Position numbers and translations under genes: made by a program
The notes under the pieces: model-generated
Told to the model about the DNA's origin: nothing
What the model saw: the letters and a program-made list of their open reading frames with translations, nothing else
Database searches by the model: none
Assembly: GCF_000002235.5 (NCBI RefSeq)
Contig: NW_022145534.1
Span: 1,054,001 to 1,118,000 of the forward strand
DNA from: Strongylocentrotus purpuratus
Taxonomy: Eukaryota; Echinodermata; Echinoidea; Camarodonta; Strongylocentrotidae
DNA: 64,000 nt
Direction: 5' to 3'
Shown: positions 34,219 to 47,759 of the stretch, one piece after another
Layout of the letters: the number at the start of each line of letters is the position of its first letter
How positions within the stretch are numbered: the first letter of the stretch is position 1

Positions 34219-35991
34219 ATGGCGAGTAGTAATGAGATGTCTAATGGAACTATGATGTCTGTCATCTCGGAGTACTCAAAGTTACATCTCTCCATCGCTG
34301 TGGTGTGTTTATGTATCGTAGCCGTATTAGGAGTTGTTGGAAATTGCTTAGTTTTAGGAGCAATTATGATGTCTAGGAAACTACAAACCAAGACAAACTG
34401 CTTCATAGCAAGTTTAGCGGTCTGCGATTTACTATCCTCTCTGACTCTCCCTGGGCAAATCGTCGTGATCATGAACATGATTAAACATGACACCAACGTG
34501 TCCTCGGCGACTCTCAAACTTATCTTTTCTGCTCTTAATGTTGTCTGTATCTCGTGTAGTATTCTTACTCTGGCGGTTATCGCTCTGGAACGCGTCATCA
34601 TTGTTACAAGACCACGGGAACTCTATCGCCGATTGTTCTCCCCCAGAAATATAGCCGCCATCATTGTCTTTACTTGGGCATTCCCACCTCTTGCTATTAT
34701 CATGATCGACGTCCCAAAGCTGGACAACATCGACCACTACATCAACGCACACACATGCATGATCAACGACGGCGACAACAAGCTCCATCTTTATGATGTC
34801 ATCGCCTTCATCAACACCAACTCCGCCATCTTCATCATTTTGATTTGCTACTTGCAAATTTATCTACACGTAAAGCGTCATCGTCGTACCTTAAGGAAGA
34901 AAGAAACTCACCAGTTTAAGTCCATGCCATCCTCTTCTGTGCTAGTCAGTTCGAATTTTTCTGCAAGTTCGTCCATTGGTTCCCCTGTTGCTGACATAAA
35001 AACACTAGCTAATTCACATGATAACGAAAAGGATTCTTCTGAATCCATAGACCAGACCTCAACAGGTCTTCAGTGTTCATCTACAGAACCACATAGACTG
35101 TGCAAAGCCTGTGGATGTGTGACGGATGTTACGAGCAGAGATTCGCCATCACAAATCAATGGAATTGGCTCATTGGCATCAGCTAGGAATGGGGAGTTGG
35201 TGGTCGCTACAATAACAACGAGGAAGTTGGTGGTTCCTGGAACAAACTTGAGTCCTCCTCTTGTCAAGCCCTATGTAGCCAGTGAAACTAATCACCAGTT
35301 ACCACATACGTCACCCGGTGAATGTAACATACAAGACAAAAGTGGCAACATTTATTTACAAGTACCACCGTCATCACTGACTAACAAGCACCCCAGTAGT
35401 GTAAACGCGAATCTTATGACACAATGTCCTACATCGTACCGTTGTGATTTTGAAAGCGATTCCTCCAATATCAACGTGACTGATTTGTTGGAAGATGAAA
35501 CTATCTTGCCCAACATGCCATTCCCCATATTGGTAGATGCTCCCAGCACGAGCCAAACAAGCACCCCAGCACACATCCTGGGAGCACTCAACAAACCTAA
35601 AACATGCATCAGTACACTCTCCATCCCAAGAACACCATCGATGACCGGATCTAGTGCCGACTTGTGTCAATCCATGTTTAATCGTCGCTCCAAAAATCGG
35701 AAAAGGGATGAAATGGCGATCACAAAGAACCTCCTGATGGTTGTCTTTGTATCCTATCTATGCATCATGCCCGAGATGGGATGTCTCTTCGTCCGATTCA
35801 TTCACGGTCCCGTATGTGCCTGTCTGTATTCCTTCATCATTCTTGTCTGTAACCATTGCATCAATCCCTTCATTTACGCCTATCGCCATCCCATATTCAA
35901 ACCTGTCATGCAATGCCTGGTGAAAATGAAGCTGTCAGACATTCCAGAACCATCTCGATGGTTGAGGCGAGCCATTTCACGACATCAGTGA
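34219..35991 (+). CDS. class A (rhodopsin-like) GPCR, single exon, long third loop
   Basis: The start is ATG in AAGATGG at 34219, preferred over an in-frame upstream GTG; the product is 590 aa. Seven membrane segments are visible: TM1 about 22-48 (GN motif, Asn42), TM2 61-85 (LAVCD, Asp70), TM3 98-125 ending ERV (124-126) in place of DRY, TM4 144-164 (Trp153), TM5 191-217 (Tyr211), TM6 503-527 (Pro518), and TM7 533-556 with NPFIY (549-553). Intracellular loop 3 spans about 218-497, is Ser/Thr-rich and has a CKACGC cluster at 295-300. N-glycosylation sequons occur at Asn9 and Asn93. Unusual points are Lys100 where TM3 normally has the disulfide Cys (Cys180 in loop 2 is left unpaired), Ala at the usual TM5 proline, and Ile at the TM6 toggle Trp. 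Ligand and subfamily are unknown. Intronless divergent receptors fit the expanded orphan GPCR sets of echinoids. Confidence 0.9.
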   Translation: MASSNEMSNGTMMSVISEYSKLHLSIAVVCLCIVAVLGVVGNCLVLGAIMMSRKLQTKTNCFIASLAVCDLLSSLTLPGQIVVIMNMIKHDTNVSSATLKLIFSALNVVCISCSILTLAVIALERVIIVTRPRELYRRLFSPRNIAAIIVFTWAFPPLAIIMIDVPKLDNIDHYINAHTCMINDGDNKLHLYDVIAFINTNSAIFIILICYLQIYLHVKRHRRTLRKKETHQFKSMPSSSVLVSSNFSASSSIGSPVADIKTLANSHDNEKDSSESIDQTSTGLQCSSTEPHRLCKACGCVTDVTSRDSPSQINGIGSLASARNGELVVATITTRKLVVPGTNLSPPLVKPYVASETNHQLPHTSPGECNIQDKSGNIYLQVPPSSLTNKHPSSVNANLMTQCPTSYRCDFESDSSNINVTDLLEDETILPNMPFPILVDAPSTSQTSTPAHILGALNKPKTCISTLSIPRTPSMTGSSADLCQSMFNRRSKNRKRDEMAITKNLLMVVFVSYLCIMPEMGCLFVRFIHGPVCACLYSFIILVCNHCINPFIYAYRHPIFKPVMQCLVKMKLSDIPEPSRWLRRAISRHQ

Positions 35992-36044
35992 TGTCCGTTA
36001 CGATGTCAGTGATATCAATATTTAAAAATAACTTTTTAATTCTA

Positions 36045-36235
36045 TTAAGCTGTTGTAAAAGCAGAGCAGTGGTCTCGTAATCAGGCGACCCGAGTTTGAA
36101 AACAAGTCGATGCGCTAGTGCCCTTTGGTAAGGCGTTAATCCTCATTACCGGGTCCCTCGGAGACGACCTAAAGCCGTCGGTCCTCTGGTTGCTAACTAA
36201 CAAGCATGCTTTCTTATAGCAGTCAGGTAAAATAA
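36045..36235 (+). mobile_element. degenerate tRNA-related SINE, 3' flank of the GPCR
   Basis: AGAGCAGTGGTCTCGTAATC and ACCCGAGTTTGAAAAC resemble decayed A and B boxes. They are followed by the SINE-body words TTGGTAAGGCGTTAATCC and GACCTAAAGCCGTCGGTCC, which I recall from tRNA-derived SINEs of invertebrate deuterostomes. It starts about 55 bases after the GPCR stop, so it is probably part of that 3' UTR. Confidence 0.55.
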
Positions 36236-37178
36236 CCACCACTAAACTACCAAACGTCAACATCAATAGCGCTGACATTGCCTCTATATTAAAAATGAAA
36301 TTTTTATGGAGAAACCCCCTTAGCTTTTACAGCACATATGTTTTGATGTTATCCTTTCAGAGTTTCAGGCATTATGAAACTGAATACGATAGAAATTAAT
36401 GGATAGAAAAAGAGAACCGTGAGTTACAACATTGTGCTCATTAATTTTTGGCTTGGACAGGGGCGTCAATTCATTAAGGGGGGGGGGGCGGAATATAATT
36501 ATGAATAATTGAAGTTAAACGCTCCATAATGGAACGCACGGTTAATTTTTAAACTCTTGGGGATGGGGCATTGACTTGACTTGGAAATTGAAAAATTGTC
36601 ACACAAACCAATTAAATGATGCATATTATCATGTAAAATATACAAACAAATAAAACCAGGCAATAGTGGTGACGGATTGTGGATATGGAATTAGAATCAA
36701 ACCTGCATGAAATATGCCATTCCTAAATTCTCTGAAAAGGGGGAAATTGAAGCCTGATATTGACGACGATCAATGTAAAATTCGCCTACATGGACAACTT
36801 TTTAAAGGAAATAGTCATTTTGTTCAATTATATTAATATCGTTGATAGTTTTTCGTCTAGTTATCTTTTTCCACATTAAAACACGAAAATGACTTTTGGT
36901 GTTGAAATAAATATTTAATAAAAGAGCTGTAAGGCAGCCGCATAAGGGAGCTTTTGTTGGGTACGCCTGAAAGATAATGACTTGTATTGAATTTCATAAT
37001 TTCCTTTTTGGTTTAAACCATCATTTCCCCAAATATTGATTTAAACACTTGAACTATGCTTTGATTGTACAGCCGTCTAAGGCAGGGTGGAAAGAGGACT
37101 AACTCTCAAAAGGGGAAAATGTTAAATTGATATTGTCATCTCACGATCGGATTGTCTTTTACATGTATCCACGAATTG

Positions 37179-37336
37179 GGACTGGATCACAATCACTACT
37201 TATTATGATAGGACAATAATAGGTTGTGGTGCATTTCGGTTCGTGTCATATTGTCTTTAGGACTGCATCACAATCACTACTTTTTATTATGGTGCAATAT
37301 TGGTTGTGGTACATTTCAGTTCGTGTCGTATACGCA
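37179..37336 (+). repeat. diverged 81-bp tandem duplication
   Basis: Units begin GGACTGGATCACAATCACTA (37179) and GGACTGCATCACAATCACTA (37260). Both contain GGTTGTGG, CATTTC and GTTCGTGTC. They differ at several positions, so the duplication is old. Confidence 0.75.
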
Positions 37337-40300
37337 ACAACAACAGTCTGATTTTAAAGTTAATTATGAAAAAGAAATAAGAGTGGTCATGAAGTCATGC
37401 GGGTCTATCAAAAATGCCCTTTATCTGATATAAACGATTAAATCCAGGGAAAGCACACTTAAACTGGTCTGGGTACAGAATGAGGTTAGAATAACAACAA
37501 CGACAGCAAAAACAAACAAAAAACGCAAAACCCGAGCAAGGCAAAAGAAGGGGAAAGGAGTCGTAATGAAAAAAATATAGAAAGCCACCCTGAGGCCTAC
37601 ACCCACAGCATGATCTTATATGCCAGTGAACAACTAGAGCTGAAAACAGTGATTGATGCAAAGAAAAATAATACGATTAGTATGAATAATTAATCATGAA
37701 GCTTAGCAAGAGAACTTCCTTTAAAAGCTATTTTGCATTCGTGGTGTATCTCATTTACAAGTGGTATAGGAAAGCGCATTAATCATCTCGGAACGGGTAT
37801 AATAAGATTTTTATTACAGCGGGAATTACAAGTCACCATTTCTAATGCAAAATGTATTAAATTTTCATTAAACTAATACACATGTATCAATTTTATCGTC
37901 AAGTTTGGCTTATGTCTTATTTATGAGGGTGTTGTCATTTCTGTGAAACGGATAAAAAGAGATTTTTTTCTTTCAATTTTTAACCTTTGTTTTAAAGCTT
38001 TCTTGTCATTGATTCAAAAGCGAATTCCCGTTTCCATGGTTACCTCCCAATAATATCTTTCCCCAGAGGGACATGGCCTTTATCATTGCAGCAATGCATT
38101 ATCGGCTAATGAGTATTTCGTGTACTGTTTGCCGACTTGTGATATGTTTGAATAAATTTGGATTGACTATATTTCCTTTTTCATTCCGTACAGGTGTTGA
38201 ACAGATTTTAAAGAATAGATTTGTAGCTCCAACTAAATAAGACCTTCCTTGAGGTGACGGTGAAATGCAAAGATAATTTTTTTTTTTTTTTTTTTTGTAA
38301 TTAGTAATAATTATTACATAAACAGTCTGCATTTTAAAAAGCGATTGAAAAGAACGTTTCAAAGAGAATGCGTGTGAGTTACTCAATTGGTTTTTATATT
38401 GTCTACAATAAATCTTGCATTCGTGTAGTAAACATAAAGTAATTGCCGGAATATTGATGGGTTGCACCGTTGCAGTAAGAGTGCATAATATGTGTCACCG
38501 ATTCCTCTTGGCGTGCAATTTCAAGGAACACAGTAACTAATGGTTCCAGGCTCAGCGATTCTTTACGCTTGATGTCACTTTTCTGGAGATAAGATGCCAA
38601 ATTTTGGAGTGGAGAAATAAAACACCTATTTATGTATAAAGCTGAAATGATTCTGTTTTGGATATATAGGCCTGTTTAGAATAATCAATTTTGTGACAAT
38701 CCGGGTATTGTAAATATTATTATGTATTGATAACTTGATATCAATGTTGTATTGTATTGATGCGGTTGTTAATGAAATGTATTTCGTTTGGCATATACTT
38801 TACATGATCCATGTCATGAAAAGCTAAGTGCACTTGCATGCCTTCAATCACGATAATACGTCTGTTATTAAATATCATGTGTAAAAATACAATTGGATCT
38901 TTTTTAGTAGACATTTATGTGTGTGCGTGTAATAAAAATACCCTTAGAAAAATAATAAGACTTTATTTTGCTTGACTTCAGTTTGAATTTGTTTTATTTG
39001 ACTTTAAAAACAAAATCACAACATTTTCATATATCATTGTATTCGTTTCACGGCCCCTTTGTAAACCAGTCCAGTTGCTGAATATATAATTCTTTTTACC
39101 GTGTTTTACATAAATCAATCACCAGTAACAATTTCGGCATATTCACTCATTATGATCAAGATGTATTGAAAATGGTGTGTGCTATGACGAATATGAAATA
39201 AAGCCTTCTATTTATCAATTTAATATCGTCGGATAGATTTGTGAAATTTGGTTTATGAAGTGGTTACTTTAATAATAATAGATTCTACTTCTTAAAAAAG
39301 AAACAGCTGAAATGAGTTAAATTATACGAGCATTGTAATAACCTTAACTGCTATACCAAAACGTTTAGAAATCTTTATTTATTTAGAAGGCTATTATTCT
39401 TATAATATCAAAGTCTTGTTTATTTCAACCTCTTTGCCACCATTTCATGTCAATGAATTTCCTTTCAATTATGTTAGAACGCATGTTTTCCAAGCAAAGC
39501 CACACCAAAGATAAACAAATTTTCCAAAGTTGTTATGATATTCGCAAACTCATGAAATGTGATCTCCATTTCAACTGCCATTAATACAATAGAAGCAAAA
39601 GAAGTAATCATAGAAACGCAATGATATAGGGAAAGAAAAGAAACAACAAACAAAAACAAGCATAATAATACAATTTTCAGGCAATAAGCAAACCGGTGTA
39701 AATAATTGACACGCGTGATGTAAGCATTGAGTTCGTCTTCAATGAATTATGTATGGAAGAGAATATTACTCGGAGACAATGTAATTAAAGTTATTATAGT
39801 TACTGAGATCAGCCGACCAAACCGAATGACCAACCCAATGATAATTGAACGTCGTTAATAAGAGTAATGAACAAATACGATTCTTGCGAGTATATAGGAA
39901 AAGGATAATTGCTCTCTCTGAGGAAGAATGACTTGACGTAAAGATGTTTTGTGTATTACGACCAATCTCATGAATCTTTAAGGACATTTCCAAAAGGTCA
40001 ATATATTTCTAGCTATCTAGATCTCTAACATCGGTAGAAATAGGCAAAATTGTACTAATAATACTGCTAAAGATTTTTCATAACATGTTTACATTTCGTG
40101 CGTTTCCACCACTTAATTAAAACTTTCGACCTTGTAGAATTTTCCTTCACTATGTTTTACGATTAGAATCTTATTTATTGACATAATAGTTTGGATTTGA
40201 AGGTGGTATTATCATCATAACTGGGTAAACCAGCTATTCACAGAAGCATCATAAAATTGTAAATACAATTGGTATTGATAAGAACAGTAGCATCTACATA

Positions 40301-40403
40301 AAGATCCATTTCAACAAAGCTCTGATGTCAGAAGATGTAATGAGAATCGATTTTTAGCATCAATTAAAAGCACAAATAATCTCCATCATCAGATCGCGAG
40401 TAT

Positions 40404-40528
40404 GAATGACAAATGATTAATGATGGTTGAGAAATTTCATCTTTTCTGCGCTTAGTATGAAAGGAGTGATTAAACATTGAAAGACAAAATGATGAATTAT
40501 GGTTGAGAAATTTCATTTTTTCTGCGCG
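40404..40528 (+). repeat. partial tandem duplication containing GGTTGAGAAATTTCAT
   Basis: GACAAATGATTAATGATGG and GACAAAATGATGAATTATGG are each followed by TTGAGAAATTTCAT and TTTTCTGCGC. The unit spacing is about 75 bases. Confidence 0.65.
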
Positions 40529-40827
40529 TGCAAACACTCGAGTTGGTGTGGCGTCTTGGAGTCTATTCCTCGAGAACTGCAGTAGGCGTGTATATGCTTT
40601 CTTCGATTGTATGACCTTCTATGTGTTTAGATGAGCTTGATTGAAATTGTGTGTGATCATTGTTAGACTCAATGCAGGCTGCACGACTGCATATTCTGTT
40701 CACTTTGTAGAGTCAGACTGCTGCTAGTAAGCTAATGAAAACACCATCGTGTCTTTTCATGTGTGCTTTTTTTTGTCATTCGTTTTCAGAAGTCAAATTG
40801 AATTTTATCCACCATTATTTCCAAGGA

Positions 40828-41172
40828 TTATGATATAATGCTGCATGCGCAACATAAAAGCCGTATAGTCCTTGACTCCCTGGTCGAAATTAATGGCAAG
40901 ACGCAAGACGCTTCTGCCAAATCAATGATAACTGACATGAAGAAAAAAATAGTAATAAGAGTTTTCAGCATTAAAGGATGTTTCTCTCGATTTGCCCGAC
41001 ACAGTGTATGATTCTGAATATCGTTAATAAAAGGGCAAATCATAAAAGCTGCGTAAAAAATTGGGTCAGAGGAAAGAGTGATGGTCATGAACCGAAAATA
41101 TCCTATCAGACTTAATGTCATATCAGCTAGTAGCTTCAGACAACCTCTGCTTAGAGATATACTGACACACAA
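40828..41172 (-). pseudogene. possible relic of a class A GPCR end
   Basis: The minus-strand open frame contains LIGYFRFMTITLSS followed by DPIFYAAFMICPFINDI, which resembles a TM7 with the D/NPxxY motif. No matching TM1-TM6 was found upstream, and the frame continues past it without receptor character. It is either a decayed receptor fragment or coincidence. Confidence 0.18.
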
Positions 41173-42225
41173 TACAGTGATATTTGTTAAGACTTTAAAC
41201 GGAAGTCAAACGGAGAGGTAGAGAGACAAAGATAAGGAGATATACAAAACATAGCGTCTCATAATTATTATTAGGAGAGACAATTAGACGGGAGGGTATA
41301 TCATTATAAATTATAAGGTTAGCGAAAATGTACAGAAACTCACTAACCTGACCATATCAATACATATCATGCAGGTATTGCAGAATGTAAGTTAGGAGTG
41401 AGATAATAAAATGTTGTATGTCTGTTGATATATTCAATTGGAAGACGTCAATAACAAAAATGTTCCGGTAGAAAATCACGAAAGTGTTTCTCACGACCTA
41501 GAGTTCGAAATTTACGAAATTTTTTTCTTTTAGAAGGCAACCACACAGGAGCTAGAAAAAAATACTTTAAAAATCAGAAATATACCACCAAAACAATCAA
41601 GCTATACAAACTAGACAGGATTAAGCAGTATCTCTAATTCATCCGTTTATTTTTAAATCTCTGATTAATTGAACACTCGTTTGTCATTCTGTGTATGAGG
41701 GGGGGGGGGGGAGGGTGGCACTCATTATATGTGGAATTCTAGGTGGAGGTTAAGCGCCAGCAATGTTATTTTCGAGCCACTTAGTGGCAAGGAGAGATGG
41801 GGGCGGCTTTGTTTTGCCCCCATTTAAATATTGCAGGAGTTTGCCCTCCGACTACCTTTCCACGTCCAGTACCCATGTTTATAGTCACACCAAGTCCTTT
41901 TTAATCATAGACCACCAAATTGCCGTGAATGAAACATTACTTCGCTATTTTTATGGACCTTAACTTTAAAGGACCAATACACATGTATGACATGATTTGC
42001 TATCATTTCTTAAAGTATGTTCCATCATTAAAAAAATAAATATCTCTTGGAAGTTGAAGAATCGTAAGACTACGAAATTTTCGAAGATACTATTTTGTTA
42101 TAGCTTTGTTTAAGAACTTATCTATTATAATTATGATATCATAACAAGACTCTGTGAAAATTCAAATTAGTTTTACTATCTTATTGAATCATAAAAAATA
42201 CTGTATAGCCAATGTGTGACACGGT

Positions 42226-42705
42226 TCACGGAAGAATATCGGTTAGTGGATACGAATAGGCCTCCCATCTGCTCTTGTAAGTATCTTTTTTTTGTAGACC
42301 ACGCCCACAAAAGAAAAATAGTGGGTACCCCCGTGCGCTAACATGACCCAGAATATAATATAGCCTTTTTATATTTATCAGTTTATGATCTAAACGTATC
42401 ATGGCCACAAAATGTTGCGCGTGTTTATCTTTGCTAAGAGCGAGCAAACAAGCGGCCATCTGAACACGAACTGGGTTTGCGTACCCCTCGCGAGGCGGAT
42501 CGAGGTGCCAAGTACCCCCCTTTTGTAATCCTTTCATCCATACATAATACAAATCATCGCCGATGCAATATTGATAAAACTCCACTATGTGTGTCAGTCT
42601 TGGTCTGACCTTTGTTCTGGCAACTTCATCTAAAAGGGTCACAGTATCTCTTCTCCACCATCGTCTACTGAACCTCTCTCGGTCCACCAGTCTTCGGGGA
42701 ACCAA
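42226..42705 (-). other. unexplained 159-codon open frame
   Basis: This is the longest frame in the 36-47 kb desert and is less AT-rich than its surroundings. It holds RRLVDRERFSRRWWRRDTVT and MAACLLALSKDKHAQHFVAM. No family is recognised, it has no ATG at the frame start with good context, and it shows no splice sites matching a neighbour. It may be a transposon remnant. Confidence 0.2.
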
Positions 42706-45700
42706 ACTTTCTTACCGTCTCTCGGAATTTTCCGGATATGAGAAGTCATAACTCCTGAGCCCTGCCATAGGTAAGAACACAGTGGTTTTTGGATTAAAGT
42801 TTCATATTAGCTTGGATTTATTAGACTTCCTTCTTTCTTTTTCGATGTCATTAATAATTCATTCATTTTGTTTTTTCACCGCTTTTGATTTTTATACAGC
42901 GGAAATGAAATGGTATATTATAAAAGATAAATATGTTTTAGTAATCCTTTGGATATAACTTTTACAGTGACTCGGAAATATTAAAATTGCATCTTCGTTT
43001 TTCTTTCATGAATAATTGACTGACCGCCGTTTCATTTTTTTGTTTACTAGTGAGCCTCTTATATATCCTGTAAAATATCTCAAATGATGATTATATATTG
43101 ATGAAACCTGTTTATTCGTACTATCTGTTACCATGTTTTTTTCAAAATCATAATGACAGAACTTAATCTGGTTAAAGCTGATGGGTAAATGCTACTTAAG
43201 CCTTTTTTTCTCGAGAATTATTAGCTGCAAATGTCAAAATAGAAACAGTTATGGAAGTAAGACGAAAATGATAAATTGATAATGGGGATCATGGTAATGG
43301 AAAAATGAAGGAATCGTGCTATTTAGTCCTCTAAGTTTGATGAACGTTAAATTAAAAAAGCGAAATACACGAATTTCAGCTGAAAATGTACCATGACAAT
43401 TTTGGAAAACCGATAAGTAATAGTTTTGATCCTTTGAGAGCATTTCAAATCCCACTTATTTATTCACCTCAACGACAGTACACGAAATTTTAACTGGCGG
43501 AGTTTTAGATCATATTTCTTTATTTTTTAAAACATTAAATATCATAAAGAAAATGGAAGATGTTCGAAATCTGTTGAAACTTTGATTAATAGGTAATATA
43601 ATTTGTTTTACCTAACCAATATGTCAGATGATTCACTCTGAATGTCATCAGGACAAATTTCTATCCCACCGACCGACTACTCACTACTGAATTAAAATAA
43701 GAAAAAAAATACATAACTATTCATGTTCAAGCCCGATACATTTTCGTGAATAGGCAAAGAATTATTAATTTAGACTGAACGTCCAACTTTTTATACCATT
43801 TAGATAAGCGTAAAATGCAAAACAAAATCACTACTAACCTCAGAATGGATGGCATAATAATCACACAGCGTATTCATTTACACACTTTTAAAAAAATTTA
43901 GTTTTAAACTTTATCAATTTCATAAAATTGTTATCAATCTTCAAACTCCCGTTATGTTCAAATACTGATAACATAGTATGAAGCTACTAAGGATAACATG
44001 AGAAACAAGGCAACTTGCTATGCCATTATGTTCTGTTCCTTTCTCAGTGATAATCCATTATCCTAGTTATATTATATTATGTAGAATACTTTTGGAGTTC
44101 TTGGATAACTCCATAAAGGCTAATGACCATAATGTAATTTTGTTACATGGTTTGATCCTGTAATTGTGAGCGACAGATACAATATAAATATAAGGCAACT
44201 ATATTATTTCAATATTAATCTCTTAAGCAAATCAAACATATATTTCTTCACAAAAAGAATGATCAACGTATATCATTGAGTAATATAAGTTTTAGAATGT
44301 CTAAGATTTCTTCCATCATTTTACTTCCAGTTTGCAATCATCTAATAAACGAATTGTAAAAATTCTATATACGGCGTGATGTGAGTTTAAGTTGAAAGAG
44401 ATATCAGTATTACCTTGATATCTTTACCAATCAGGAGACCAATCGTCCAATTAGTGATGTATTCATAGATAGATAGATGAATTGACAATAGCTAAAGATA
44501 TGAACATCAAATACTTTGGGCTATCAAGGTTAGGTAAATACATCTTTATTTGGGCACGATGAATTGTATCGGTCAAGACAACACTGCCGAATGGACGCTA
44601 TTCAGTCAGAAACAAAAGCATGAACCAGTTTATATTTGATGGAATATGTCTATCATTTCCGGCACAAAGCACAGTTTTGAGTCTACATTTTCCCGAAACA
44701 ACCGAGTGAGAAAGAAGTAGTTTTATTTTATTAAGTGCTGCGAGATTCATACCATTCAAACCGTTAAAATTAATATCATTATAATGTCAATTTTTAAAAG
44801 ATGCTTAGCAATAATTTACTTTGGTCATTAGATAAAAGGGCAACGGATTTAGTCCCGCATTTGCATTATTCATGGCACTAATGTATTTTTTTTAGCGAAT
44901 GATTTTTAAATAGCATTTTAATGGTTAAATAATTATGAGTTATCCTTTTCAGCTTATTAAGAGAACATTTTCTTTTGATTTACATCTCTCTTTATTTGTA
45001 AAGTGTGTCATTTGAAATATAAAGACTTAAACAAATCTTGAAAAAGTCGTCTCAGTCAGTCGTTTTATAAATAATTCCGTCACCCGCGAAATGGGCTGAA
45101 AGCTGTACGTTTGTGTCTAATGATTTGTCAGTTGTTTTAGCCTATTTGTACCGTGACACGATTCATAAAAACACGTAGACTTTCTAAGAGTATTAAATAT
45201 ACTTTTTGATTATGAAATTTGATATAACTTATGCAATGATAGTTTTTAGCATAATAGACCGGCCTACACATTTTTTAAATTGTCAATTTAACACTTTACA
45301 CTACAATGATATTAATTCCAATGGTTTGAATCTTGCAGCACTTAATAAAATGATGTTATTTCTTTGCTCACCGGCGCTCGATTTTTTTTTACACATTTGA
45401 CTCAATTATGTGGAAAATTTAGAATGATATTCTCCAATAAATGAAAAATATTATTGTGCATGTCTGTCCTTCGATTGGAGACAGGACAGGTCTCGCGGGC
45501 GAAAATTATTCTAGTATACACAATTATCATGCATATTGAACAATAGCGGGAGGCTCAAATTAGCCACCCCATTGCCGTTCTACTGACTTGCGTCAACAGT
45601 GTGTGCTTTTGACAATTATTAATGATGTGAAATAGCTTGTTATACAATTCTCATCATATATTCATTTTAGAAACACAAATAACTTCAACTAAATTTGTGG

Positions 45701-47759
45701 TTTTATATATCACGTAAAAGCAATTTTTTAAGGAAAGGGGGATCTCGACCTCGTAGTTTTTGTAAAATAAGATTTGATTTGACAGTCTTTGGCTTTGCTA
45801 AAACTAAAATGACATCATAAGAAATTCGAAACACATTACAGTAATATGCCAGTTCAAGTACTGCTTTTCGTTTGTTGCGACTTGCATCTTTGATCTAAAA
45901 ACCCATTCCTACTTTATCTCGAACACTGAAACAACACTATATTCATTTGAAATATAATGATTCAATTTACCATTTTCCTCACATAACCGTCTCGATCAAT
46001 AACTATAAGGTTAAGAGAAGCGCGTTTATGTTTTTTTAAAGAATGTAAACAGTTTTGCAATTCAGGCGAATGGATTTCACAATGTATGATGTAAAAATAA
46101 ACTCAAATCGAACTATAATACACACAAGGAAAACAATGTATTGCTATTATTGAATGTATATGACACACATTTACATTTTATATACAAATTATTATGAAAC
46201 TATACATATGATAATATTTTTAAAATATTATTGTAAGTATACAAACCTACAAATATGTACACAAAACATTTTCTAATAATCTGTTAATTTCATTTTCCCT
46301 CTTTCAAATAACGACTTTGTCTAAAGAATGCTTGCCTGTTATTGTGTCAAAAGTAAATTGCATATTGAGATTGTTATCACTAGTCAATTACCTTGACATT
46401 TCACCAGACCTTTCGTACTTTTTAAATTCTTTATAGAATTGACTGCATGCCTTCAATTCACTTTTTTCATTGAATTTTGTCAAATGAAACTCAAAAAATG
46501 TATTAAATGGTAACAAATAAAACTTTCAAGTGGTTTAGCATTTATCTGATTTATTTCTGTGAAACTCTCTCATAGTTTGCCTTTCTTGAGATAACAATTG
46601 ATTTTATTTCAAAAGAGCTGTGTAATCGCATTTTCAGGGCAGCTGTACACCTTCTATGGCATTGCTTATTTGAATTTGATCGCGTGTCACAAAAAAGATT
46701 CTTTCAAATATAAGTAAATAATCGCATAAGTGGCCGTAACTAAGGGATTTTCAAGCGAAAACTCTATAGTAAATGCATGATATGGGTTCACTATAAGAAA
46801 ACAGTTGATATACGTCCTTGACATCGTATACATATGATTATTGCTTTACAACAGAAATATTATACTGGGATGTTATTAAAATGGCAGTTGATGCACAATA
46901 CCTATTAATAAAACCAATGTAGACACTTAAGTTTTTATTTCGCATTACATTGCTGCTCTACACTTACTTCAGATTTATTTTGCTTTGCTGCAAACATCAT
47001 GCCATTTTTTATATTCGTACGAATACATCTAAGTTGTAGGAAGTCCTGGAATTCTAGACCATCACATTTTCTTTACTTGATCTGAATGAAACTACAATGA
47101 GATTCAATAAGAGTTCAGGGAAAGTGTGTTTGACCAGCAAAATAAAACGATCACAGAACTAAAACATGAAATGTGTAAGAAAGATATATCGTATATATAC
47201 TTATTTTCGTCGAAATAATTCATGTTGGTTGTACCAATTCAAAGAAAAAAATACTCGATATTTATCTACAAGATGGTCAATGTTGTTGAATGAAAATAAT
47301 AAATATGTTCATTTAATCTAATAATCATTGTATGCAACAAACTAAAAAAAAAATTAAATTACTAGGCGTATGATTCTAGTAAGTAGCATTTTTATACTCT
47401 TTGTTATTGTGATGTTGCGAGAAATCGGTATTTTAGATGCAAATTTAAGTAGCTAAAATAAGAAACGATATTTCTAATTTATGCATGTTTCTTCTAGTAC
47501 AAAGGACACCAGTGACGACCTTTAATCTTACCATAAGATTGTCTGACATATTCAAATTGTCTGCATACTTTTGATAAAAGGTTGTTCTTTACAACTTGAT
47601 AACTTTCCCGAGGCTTGGCCGACATAGCAACACGTAAAATATGCAGACTGGATTCCAAGTATTGTAGTCATTCATTCATAACAGGTTAATTGAATAACTC
47701 GTTACTAGGTCCCTGGGAAAGAAACATCCACACATTTGAATATGTTAGTAAATCGGTCT

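Larger units (their letters stand above)
36300..47759. other. AT-rich intergenic desert between the GPCR and the P450
   Basis: No exon with family motifs was found on either strand, apart from a doubtful receptor-like fragment (40828-41172) and an unexplained open frame (42226-42705). The stretch contains two diverged tandem duplications, a G run near 41700 and scattered short palindromes. It could hold regulatory sequence for either neighbour, but nothing specific is visible. Confidence 0.5.

Noticed and set aside
34101-35670. Minus-strand open frames of 90-166 codons under the GPCR
   Set aside because: They are shadows of the plus-strand receptor, which has clear seven-helix structure.
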